Shown here piece by piece: positions 44,205-52,219 of a stretch of DNA of 52,219 nt. Each line of letters opens with the position of its first letter. The stretch's first letter is position 1. The stretch covers positions 1-52,219 of the forward strand of contig JANBPT010000232.1 of assembly GCA_027575765.1 (NCBI GenBank). Direction: 5' to 3'. The notes under the pieces were generated by a model, which saw only the letters and a list, made by a program, of their open reading frames with translations, ran no database searches and was not told the DNA's origin. Made by a program: the position numbers and the translations under genes. Source of the stretch: Tieghemiomyces parasiticus (taxonomy: Eukaryota; Kickxellomycota; Dimargaritomycetes; Dimargaritales; Dimargaritaceae).

Positions 44205-45735
44205 CTACTTGCGCTGGCCGCCGGGCGGCGGTGGCAGGAATGGAAAGGCACCGCCGGCCTGTCCGGCGCTTGTGTTGGGCTTCGGCCGGGGTTTCTTGCC
44301 AAGCTTTGGGTTGTCAAGAGTACATCAGGGTGGGGGGGGGTGTAGAAAGTGGGTTAGAAGTTAGAACAACACAGAATTCGAAATATATGACCCATTTTTA
44401 CCTCTACCCTCCGCTTAATTACAATAGACCTAAACTTTACGAGTGAAACCAGGACTAAAATAAAACCTACTTACACCGCCAATGTTGATGCTAATGGTCT
44501 GGCCTTCCTTAAGGCTGTAATCTACCTTGGGCGCTTCAACCTTCGCCTTCTCTTCTTCCTCATTGGTACCTTGTCTGCAATGAGAGGGAAGCGGTACGGT
44601 GGTGTAAAGGACCGATGTGGGTCATGACAAACCAGGGAAGAAATTAGTACGTGGTGACTTCTGCCACTTTGCTTGGCCCCCGTAGCTTTAAGAACGGCAA
44701 ACCAACGGGGCTTACCTCTTGAAGTCCTGTAGAGCCACGTTAAAATCGAAGGACTCAGTACGATCTAGGAATCCCAGACCAATGTAGGCGTGGCGACCGG
44801 CTGGTGGTGTGCGGAAAGATGGTTTAACAAGCGCGTCCGAAAAAAATTAGTGTCAATAGCGGATGAAACGATACCTTCCTTTCCGAATGAGGCAAAGAAA
44901 GGGAGGGGAGTGTGACCTTATTTTTCTTTGGGCGGTGACTATTCTCAAAAAACGTAGGTGGAACACCAGCATCCCAGCGACTCATCACTACGCATATATA
45001 TATATATATATATCTTCCTTACCTTCATCCTCGATTTTGAGTACAAAGTACCGGCTCGAATCTAGGACGGGCTCGACGCTGGAGCCGGTTTTGTCGTAGT
45101 TACAGGCGGCAAAGAGCTCGCCCGTCTGGTTGTCTTCCAGGCGAATGACACACTTTTCAGTAGACGCCATTACGCGCAAACGGCCCTTCCAAAGCGGCTC
45201 TTCGACATTCCAGTCGGCGGCCCTATAGGAGGGGTGGGAGAGGCGGACAGCGGAGGCGAGATACGGGCATTGAGCATCGACCGTAAGGAGAGAGTGCGTA
45301 GAGTGGGCGTTGGTCGAGGGAGAGGGGCTCCATTGGACGGGACTGCCGGCGGACGGTGAGCCCGGGACACTGGAATCCCCGCCGTTTAAGCAACCTCACT
45401 GCTCAGCGATAGGTAGAGGAGACAAAGGGACCGGCGTAAAACTTACCGGTACCCGGCGGTCCGCGTACGCGGGGGCAGTTTATAGACTGTTCCAAGTGGG
45501 GAGAAGGAAAAGGGGCGATGGAGGAAATCGAACCAATGTGCCGCCCGGAAGGGGGATGAGGGAGAGGGAGGTCAGTCTTGCCGTCATTGGCTAACCTGTC
45601 CTGCCAGGTTTCCGCGCGGAGGCCGCCCCTTCCCCCTTGATGTCCGCCTCCAGCGGCTTCAAAATGGGAGCCTCACCTACCGTAACATTCTCGGACAATG
45701 AGCAGCACCGACTCGTAGTCGTTGTCGTTGAGCAT
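44205..45735 (-). CDS. NECAP (adaptin-ear-binding coat-associated protein)
   Basis: Six small exons: 45735-45681, 45486-45447, 45222-45023, 44800-44716, 44574-44475 and 44303-44205 (192 aa). Each junction was placed from consensus sites, and together they rebuild the NECAP PH-like fold. That fold begins MLNDNDYESVLLIVRECYGVYKLPPR. It goes on with AGYRAADWNVEEPLWKGRLRV, IRLEDNQTGELFA, DSSRYFVLKIEDE, GRHAYIGLGFLDR and FDFNVALQDFKR. A charged linker, the SLKEGQTISINIGG segment and a Pro/Gly tail (PFLPPPPGG) follow. NECAP binds AP-2/AP-1 ears and clathrin-coated pits and helps control coat maturation. The two shortest exons are 40 and 55 nt. The third intron contains a (TA)n tract close to its donor. 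Stop TAG. Confidence 0.93.
44994..45013. repeat. (TA)10 microsatellite in NECAP intron 3
   Basis: About ten TA units lie within ten bases of the minus-strand donor GTAAGG at 45022, inside the intron 45022-44801. Confidence 0.8.
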
Positions 45736-47280
45736 GACGGGGGGAGGTGATGGGGTATGAGCGAGCTGAGTGGAATCCCAACGATTCTAGAGGCAATACA
45801 GCGCGATTCGGGTAAGAGCGAGCCGTGGGTGATGGGGAGGGGCGGGAGGTTGCCTTGGGTCTGAAGGGGAGGGCTATACACGGGTTGGGTGAGTGCTGCT
45901 GTTAGGGTGGAGCAAGTTGGCTGCTACCAGATGAGGAGATGAGGTCCAATCCCACCACCAGGAGACTGGCACATTCGGGACCGTCTAGATTGGTGGGGTG
46001 TGGGGCGTGTGAATGGCGGGGGTGGGGAGAGAGCGCCCGACTCATTCTTAGGGGTATCGTGACTTCCCCACTTTGGACACTTGGGCCATCAGAAGGCTGC
46101 CCGGTCGAACGGACGACTTAAAATGACAGAGCCTGGCGGGGGGGTGGCGTTGACTACAGCCGCGTACCCTAGCCAGCCGCGGCTTCTCCAGAAGCACACA
46201 CCGAGAACCAGGTCAGTCCTATGAGACTACACTTTGTCATGGTTTCGACGCAGTAAGTCCATGCTGGGCTGTCGGGTGCTTGCCAAAGCGCCGCCAACAA
46301 CAGCCCCTCTGGTGCAGTCAAGGGGCCCGCGCCGGGTGGCCCGGGGCAGTACTTTCCGCCTTTACGTTGTGCCAATTAGAACGACCCCCCCCCCCACCAC
46401 CATCACACCACAGACGGTCTATTCTGAAACTTATCCCCTCACCCTTCTCGCTACGCTAGACCAGACTAGCTGATCTGGCCTGTTAGCTGCTATATCTTGA
46501 CCCCGTTGAAACAGTTGGATAGGATAGGCTAGGCATGTTGGTCGCTACTGTCTCCCATACAGTAGCTCTACCCATCTGATTCTGTTCAACTAGATGACTG
46601 TGATGTGCCAAACTACGGTATTTAGCAGAGCTGTTTGCATAGCAGCAGATTTATTTTTGTGCCTGCTGAGAATAGAATTGTGCGCAACTCACTCGCCAAC
46701 TGTGCGTCTTGGGTGACGCGTTGTTTGCACGGGCTGTGGCTAGCTGGTATGCGTTGTCACATTTTGCGCCAGAACCAGTGGATCCTGTGTTGTGCCTGTT
46801 GCTGTTGCTGTTAATGCCACCAAGTCCTCGAGCTGTACCAACAGTACCAGGTAGACGCTACTTACCATACCAGCCTAGGTCAATGCCATTGATGGCTGAG
46901 CTGAAAACTGATTGGGGATATTATTCGTAACCATTGATGAGTATTGTGGTCGGAATAATCGCTAACTTATGATTGCAGCCTTGTCAGCGACCTCTCACCT
47001 GGATTCGGAATTATCACGATAAGCTGAGTCCATCGAAGTCGCCTGCACCGTTTGATGCATTATCCTATGATGAGTCCTTAGAATAGCATGCTTCAGTGTC
47101 CTCCCGTCTCCTTCATACTGTGATTTCCCCTACTACTTCTCTATGATGTTATTCATTGCTGCTGCCACTTCGCATCAACTGTTGGCAGTCAAGGCCGGAA
47201 CGGATATATAGTATCTGTTCGCCGGCCACCTCAATAAACGAGAGACTGTCATATAACCCTTTACTTTTATATCGTACTCT
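45736..47280. other. gene-poor region, left part
   Basis: This is the promoter of NECAP at the left edge, then no convincing gene. From about 46480 the composition changes to AT-richer DNA with frequent TG/CA steps, though CpG is not absent as it is in the first 1.6 kb of the window. Open stretches at 46234-46473 and 46709-46930 (plus) have no recognisable domain. Confidence 0.35.
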
Positions 47281-47325
47281 CAACCCCCGTGTATTTACTA
47301 CACCACAATCCTCTTGAGCCTCCAG

Positions 47326-47523
47326 GCCAACATCAAGCCCCCAGATTGGTTCCAGTGTGCAGAGTCCCAGGATGGCGGTGGTGGTCTGGCGCCTGCCAAG
47401 GCTACAAAGTACAAGGCCACTACTACTGTTGGCCAGAAGCCGCGGGTGGAGTGCCAGCACAAAGGCTGTTTGTTCCCCGCCAGGTCCATAAAGAACTTTC
47501 CGGCCCTATTATCGCAGGACTAA
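47326..47523 (+). pseudogene. orphan coding-like exon, unknown
   Basis: After an acceptor-like CCTCCAG (ending 47325), an open stretch with gene-like codon choice reads ANIKPPDWFQCAESQDGGGG and runs on through ...KPRVECQHKGCLFPARS to a TAA at 47521-47523. Codon use (GCC AAC ATC AAG) resembles the real genes rather than the surrounding DNA. I find neither a start codon in frame nor a partner exon. It may be a relic exon or part of a gene whose other exons I could not place. No family recognised. Confidence 0.3.
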
Positions 47524-48512
47524 GCTATGACAAAAGCAATCTACTCGGGCCACTCTCCATTTGATGTAATGGAGGGGAGGCACCCTAAAGGTGAGTCGGC
47601 TGGTCAGAGAAGCCTCATCTAAGAAATGTATGGAATAACTGCAGCCTGCTGTAAGGCAACGTACTAATAGGCTCGACCTGTGGCTATTTTGCTAACACTT
47701 CTCACTTTGCTGTATGTTCATCAATGTAAATGCACTTGAAAACGGCTCGGCTCATCAAACGCACAATTTGCCTCCATCGAAACGCAAATTCACAGGACAC
47801 ACGCCACGAATACTATACACTGGTGACATGATATCCATCATCGCATGCCGCAAACTCTTTTGCAAATAATAATAGTTCCATACCGGGTTATCTATCAGAT
47901 CCAAAAGAAGCGTATGTCGTTTAGATGACCGACCAGGCCGCCGCCCACCTGCCGCAGTACATGGACCAGCGTATAAAGCATATAGACGATCCGAATCGGC
48001 ATCCATATAGAAAAAAAAAAATCCTGCAACCGAAGGCCTACTGCGTCACAGGCTGAGGCTGAGTATCCAATACTTTTCTGCAGAGCCCGTGAATCGTAAT
48101 CTGGAGCAATAAATTTTAAACCAGGGTCGAGATAGCCGGCCGGCAAGCCCGCTGCCATCACACAGGACAGGGTGGATGGGAAGGGACAAGCAAGCCAAGG
48201 TAGAGCACCCGTCTCCCTAATAGATGTCAAGGTTTTAATTTAGTGGGCTCGATGCTGGGGGGGAGGTATCCCCTGTAGCCCCGAACGATCCACTTGAGGA
48301 CGTTTGGATGATTGGGTTTATCGATTAGGGTTACTGGTACGGCATTTCCATAAGATGTTGATGCTGCGCAGGGGCGACCACCATGCTGACCACCGCCTCC
48401 TGCCTCTTGATTGGTATATACCAACCTCAATGAACACTACGCGCAACTCAGCAACTTGATCCCCAAATTGATATGCATAAGGTAGAACCCAATAGCTCGA
48501 CTCCCCCCCCCT

Positions 48513-48539
48513 AGTATCCGGGGGGGGGGACAGCCATAG
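48513..48539. repeat. C9-TAGTATCC-G10 inverted repeat
   Basis: Nine C, an 8-nt spacer and ten G form a perfect G:C hairpin of at least nine pairs. About 65 bp to the right, a pyrimidine arm (CTCCTCCTCCCTCCTC) and a purine arm (GGAGGAGGGGGGGAGG) are roughly complementary around a short loop (about 48603-48643). Either could form a hairpin or G-quadruplex-like structure. Confidence 0.7.
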
Positions 48540-48803
48540 TAATACATTTTTCACTCTCAACCGCACCACCACCTACTTACCTACCTACGTGAAGGGTCTA
48601 ACCCTCCTCCTCCCTCCTCTCTTACCAGGAGGAGGGGGGGAGGCTCGCTAGCCTATCTCCGGCAGTCATTTATTAAAGGTGAAGCACGAATCGCTTAGCC
48701 CGGAGTGGCTATTTGGTCCCAACCAAATACCACCCACCCTCTACTTTATTATTCCGCCATCCTAGGTTGGCGCAGCTGATTTTGAGTCTCCTCCGAATAA
48801 GAT

Positions 48804-48821
48804 TCGGTGACCGGTCACCGA
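48804..48821. repeat. 18-bp perfect palindrome
   Basis: TCGGTGACCGGTCACCGA reads identically on both strands with no spacer. Such a site could bind a dimeric protein, but no neighbouring gene start supports a role. In 52 kb one perfect 18-bp palindrome is only mildly unexpected. Confidence 0.6.
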
Positions 48822-51800
48822 CCTGTACCTGTCATAGGGCATAAGGGTATAACTTCCTGCCGTACGCAATCGCCCGGACCCATACACAGGCTACGTGTCA
48901 GCCAATACGGGTTTCACAAGCCGGCGGAAGGGCCGTATGGATTGTTGGACACGCCAAACGCCTACTCGGAGACGTCTTAGACTGGTGTGCAACCGGCACT
49001 CGTGGCCACAATTCGACACTTGATCGGCCAATGAGTATCCGACCAGAATTACTGATTGATAGGCTCTGAATAAAAAATTAAACCGGGGAGGGAGGGGGGT
49101 CATTACTTTTCCTGGTTCATTCTGAAACTGGACTTGCCCCTTTCCCATCTACCTATCCTTTAGGCACCCCATAATCAAGTGATTGGATAACTATGAGTGG
49201 CTCGGAAGAAAAGAAACCTCTTCAAGAATGGCGGGTTGCGGGGAAGACCATGCCAATACACGTTCCGGATCCTTGAAGCCGAGAAAAGGCCTGGGTGAGC
49301 CGATAGGCTACCGTCGCGATGAATAGGGGAGAGTAGGGGAAGGGAACTGCTGCGGCTATAGGTAGATATAAAATATTGAATAATCTACTCACAATCATCT
49401 CCCCATGAGAAAAGCGAGACTATCCCGAACTTTCCTCGCCAACCGTACGGATCCAGTCATGTACATCCATCTTGCACCACATTTCCATTCCTAGAGGAGG
49501 TTTCCCGCGCCACCGGGTGCGTACGAAGGCCAGTTAAAATAAATCCACCCTTCCTTCCTATCTCCCCGAAAACGCGGGAAGGGGGGAAGGAGAACGAGTG
49601 GATCCAGTAGCCTGCAAAGGCCTTTCGGTTTGTAGGATATAGAATGCGGCGGGGCGTCTTCTGATATGTCCAAGAAAAGACCGGACCGAGATGGAGGGAA
49701 GCATCGCTATCCACTCAGAATGAATGGAAAGAGAAGGGTACACTGTCTATCGGCTCACGCGGACCCATTGGCAGCCACTTGAAGGCCAACTTCATGGGCC
49801 ACTTGCTAGGCTCAAAATGCTCGGAATGTCGGATATTTTTTTTTAATAAGCCCCTTAGTGATTAGCCCGGATCTTTTATATGAGAGGGGGGAGGCGTTCC
49901 GTTAGGCGGAGCCAGTGGTATACTGGCTAGAAAGGTGCTTGATGCGTGAAGGGGGCAGGGAAGAGGCTCAGTTCAGCTAAGAATATTGTGGGTTCCAATA
50001 CAATTAGCTCCTCACCGAATTGTTGGTTGTGACCTTGTGTCCAAGCTGTCGGCCCGTATTTTAGATACCCACCCACCTTATTTCGCAGTTCCTAAACAGT
50101 ACGAAAGGAAAGGTGGCTACTATAGTTTGACAACTCCTCCTTCATGGCATTTACACACAAAGCCCCAATGTCCCACTCCCAGGCTGGAAAATACTTTTGC
50201 CGTCGACTATTCATGCACCGGCCAGAATCAAGTCTACGAAACTGACTACACTACAAGTGATACCCCGTTAGGTCATCGTCACCAGTTACGGAATCCGTTC
50301 CCGTAAAAAGATAAAAAGACCGTGAATCGGTGTCGATTACTGAACATTCGCCACTGTCGCTAGTTAGCACACCCAAAGCAAGCATCTTCTGGACACAAGG
50401 GGCCAAGAGCCACCCTAAGGCAACAGGGTTGTAGACCAACCTCGATTAAGGCATGATGTTCTGCAAGCTATCGTGTCCGGTCGATAAGCTGAGGTAGATC
50501 GCTCGGACGTTATTTCGGATAATTTAGAGATGGGAGGGGGAGTTAGGAAGCAAAGTTTACCTCTCATAGTTAACTGGACAGGCTTGTGTGTGGAGGAAGA
50601 GGCGCTGATGTGCGTATCTGTGCGGAAGACATTAGCCCACGGTGAAGGTGATCCCACTCCAAGGCGACGATCCTTACCGACTGGTACACTGAGATTGTCA
50701 CCCACTTGGCGAGTCATGGGGACCGAGATGAGGGGGAGAATGAAGGGGTCGCGGTGGTATTAATGAGACCCCCTCCTCTCGAGAGCAGTTCATGGTGGAC
50801 GAGGCGGGAGAAGGTATGATGCAGGCCGTTCGAGTGAGTGAGGTTGCAAGTAAAAAGCCCCAAGCTGGCAGCCGCGTTTCACACAGGGATTGTCGACTTC
50901 AACCTGAAAACTCACGTCACCGCCACAGTGACTCGGTACTAACTAAGGCGGGGGACTGGTGGACAGGCGTCGAACTTGCACTATCCACCTGCGTTCGGCT
51001 GCCTGGCAATTGTGCTTGTTATCAGCCCCGGGGTAAAAATGTCCACCACCTGGCAGTTGGCCAATACGACGCTAGAGTATATTAGCTTTGAGTTGGACAT
51101 AAAGACCGGTCGCCCCTTCCCCGCGCCAATAACTGCATTAGATATGTCCTTTCGATCAGTTCCCCGGTAATCACCGCTCGATATTTATGGCAAACGGGCC
51201 TTAATGCGTGAAATGTCTTGACAGCCAGCTCGTCGTTGGTTAGGAACTTTAGATTAGCGCTTCGGCATCCGTTCGGCTTGAAAGGAGAGGGAGGGGGTGG
51301 GAGAAGCACTCCCAAGGAGCGGCCACTGAGATCGACATGGATAGAGCGCCGGCCCGAGAGGGGGAGCTATACGAATGAATGGCAGGTCCATTTGGCAATC
51401 CCTAGGTTTGGGTTGCAGGTTAGGTGGGCTAGGGTACGGTGTGATGCAGGCTTAAATGAAGGGAGACGCAGCCGTGAATGGTAGAAAGGGCAGGGGAGTG
51501 GATTGGATACAGCCGGGCCGGGCGGTCGCCGCTTGAATGTAAACGAACCGATATCGACGTGGCGATGCTGCACGATATGACAGCCAGACGGGGAAGGTGG
51601 AGAGGAGATGCTGATGGAGCGCACCCGTTCGGTCGTGGATCGAGAACCTACTATCCTTGTCGCCGGCCCGCTCCCGTGTCGTCGACCGGTCAGCCGACCC
51701 CCCCCCGGTACCCTGTAGTATAGCTGGCTCGTGGATCCGAAAATAAATAAATGAAGTCAAGGGGAAGGCGACGGCCTCAGCCGCCACCTAGGCGATACTA

Positions 51801-51992
51801 TTGTCGGCTCATTATACGGGGGCCCGCCTCCAGAGGGAAGGTGGTGGGGGGTGCGGGGAAAGCCGACTGGACGTATCCCCTCTACCACCTGCCGTCGCAC
51901 CGTCATGTGAACGCAAGCGCTTGATAGTCTTAGGGGCGTGGATTGATAAACAACGAAGATAACGGACAGTCCATGGATGTTCGATAAGGCGC

Positions 51993-52101
51993 CTAGAATG
52001 ATGGCAGTTCAAGGACGCCCTGGGTGATGGTGGTGAGACTAACAATGAAAGCAGCGAGCTTGGTATCGTCTACCTCACCTTTAGCCACCGTTGGCTTGGC
52101 T
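51993..52101 (-). CDS. possible last exon of a gene leaving the window
   Basis: On the minus strand a polypyrimidine tract and acceptor (CTTTTAATGCAG) precede an open stretch. It reads AKPTVAKGEVDDTKLAAFIV and continues through SLTTITQGVLELPSF to a TAG at 51995-51993. Codon use is gene-like. The upstream exons would be at or beyond 52219. I do not recognise the family. The acceptor would require an incoming phase of 2. Confidence 0.3.
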
Positions 52102-52219
52102 CTGCATTAAAAGGGAGGCGTGCCTTGCCCTTTGCTCCTTTAGTCTAGCCCGTTTTAGGCGAAAGGAACGGCTCCTCGATTCGATGTGCCGTAATGCGGA
52201 TCGTCCAGGGTGGGAAACG

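Larger units (their letters stand above)
47524..51992. other. gene-poor region with inverted repeats and G/C tracts
   Basis: No convincing gene in about 4.5 kb. Notable sites are a C9/G10 inverted repeat at 48513-48539, a pyrimidine/purine inverted repeat at about 48603-48643, and an 18-bp perfect palindrome at 48804-48821. Coding-like short stretches include plus-strand 51039-51170 (WQLANTTLEYISFELDIK) and plus-strand 49986-50306. Neither matches a family I know and neither has clear partner exons. Confidence 0.35.

Noticed and set aside
45500..45545. A GGTTCGATTTCC box-B-like site on the minus strand inside NECAP intron 1
   Set aside because: No matching acceptor or anticodon stem; not a tRNA.
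1..52219. CRISPR arrays, operons, phage or insertion-sequence structures
   Set aside because: No regularly spaced repeats, no prokaryotic gene organisation, and clear eukaryotic introns throughout.

Overview
This window is nuclear DNA from a fungus. Evidence: most genes carry short spliceosomal GT-AG introns of roughly 110-340 bp; there is a eukaryotic tRNA with internal boxes A/B; and the gene set is eukaryotic housekeeping (topoisomerase II, HEATR1/UTP10, a Cdc3-type septin, Mediator Med9, NECAP, mitochondrial enoyl reductase). High third-position GC, retention of NECAP, LMBD1 and ZCCHC8-type proteins, and several predicted secreted proteins of unknown function would fit an early-diverging (for example zoopagomycotan) fungus. 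That placement is a guess; the fungal assignment is firm.

Layout. 1-1.6 kb: a low-GC block almost devoid of CpG, probably a decayed, once-methylated repeat. 2.2-7.0 kb: mitochondrial 2-enoyl thioester reductase (-) and a ZCCHC8-like PSP/zinc-knuckle protein (+), divergently transcribed from a ~0.6 kb shared upstream region. 7.9-10.4 kb: an F-box/WD40 protein (-) whose C-terminus looks like a HARE-HTH domain. 12.0 kb: tRNA-Gly(GCC). 12.7-18.2 kb: DNA topoisomerase II in five exons (-). 19.6-28.2 kb: a more accessory stretch with a secreted protein of unknown function (+), an ABCG half transporter (-), a secreted double-psi beta-barrel protein interrupted by one in-frame TGA (-), and a predicted secreted F-box-like protein (-). 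29.0-38.6 kb: LMBD1-type membrane protein (-) and the large intronless HEATR1/UTP10 gene (-). 40.1-43.8 kb: a Med9-like Mediator subunit (+) and a Cdc3-type septin (+). 44.2-45.7 kb: NECAP in six exons (-). 45.7-52.2 kb: gene-poor DNA with homopolymer G/C tracts, inverted repeats, a few exon-like fragments and, at the right edge, a possible last exon of a gene that leaves the window.

The genes are not a pathway; they are ordinary neighbours: nucleolar rRNA processing, nuclear RNA surveillance, chromosome topology, endocytosis, mitochondrial fatty-acid synthesis. The most unusual items are the F-box-WD40-HARE-HTH architecture, the secreted F-box-like protein, the in-frame TGA in the barrel protein, the CpG-void block, and a probable 17-nt micro-exon in the septin gene. 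Exon junctions given below were placed by hand from splice consensus, reading phase and family similarity; no alignment or RNA data were available.
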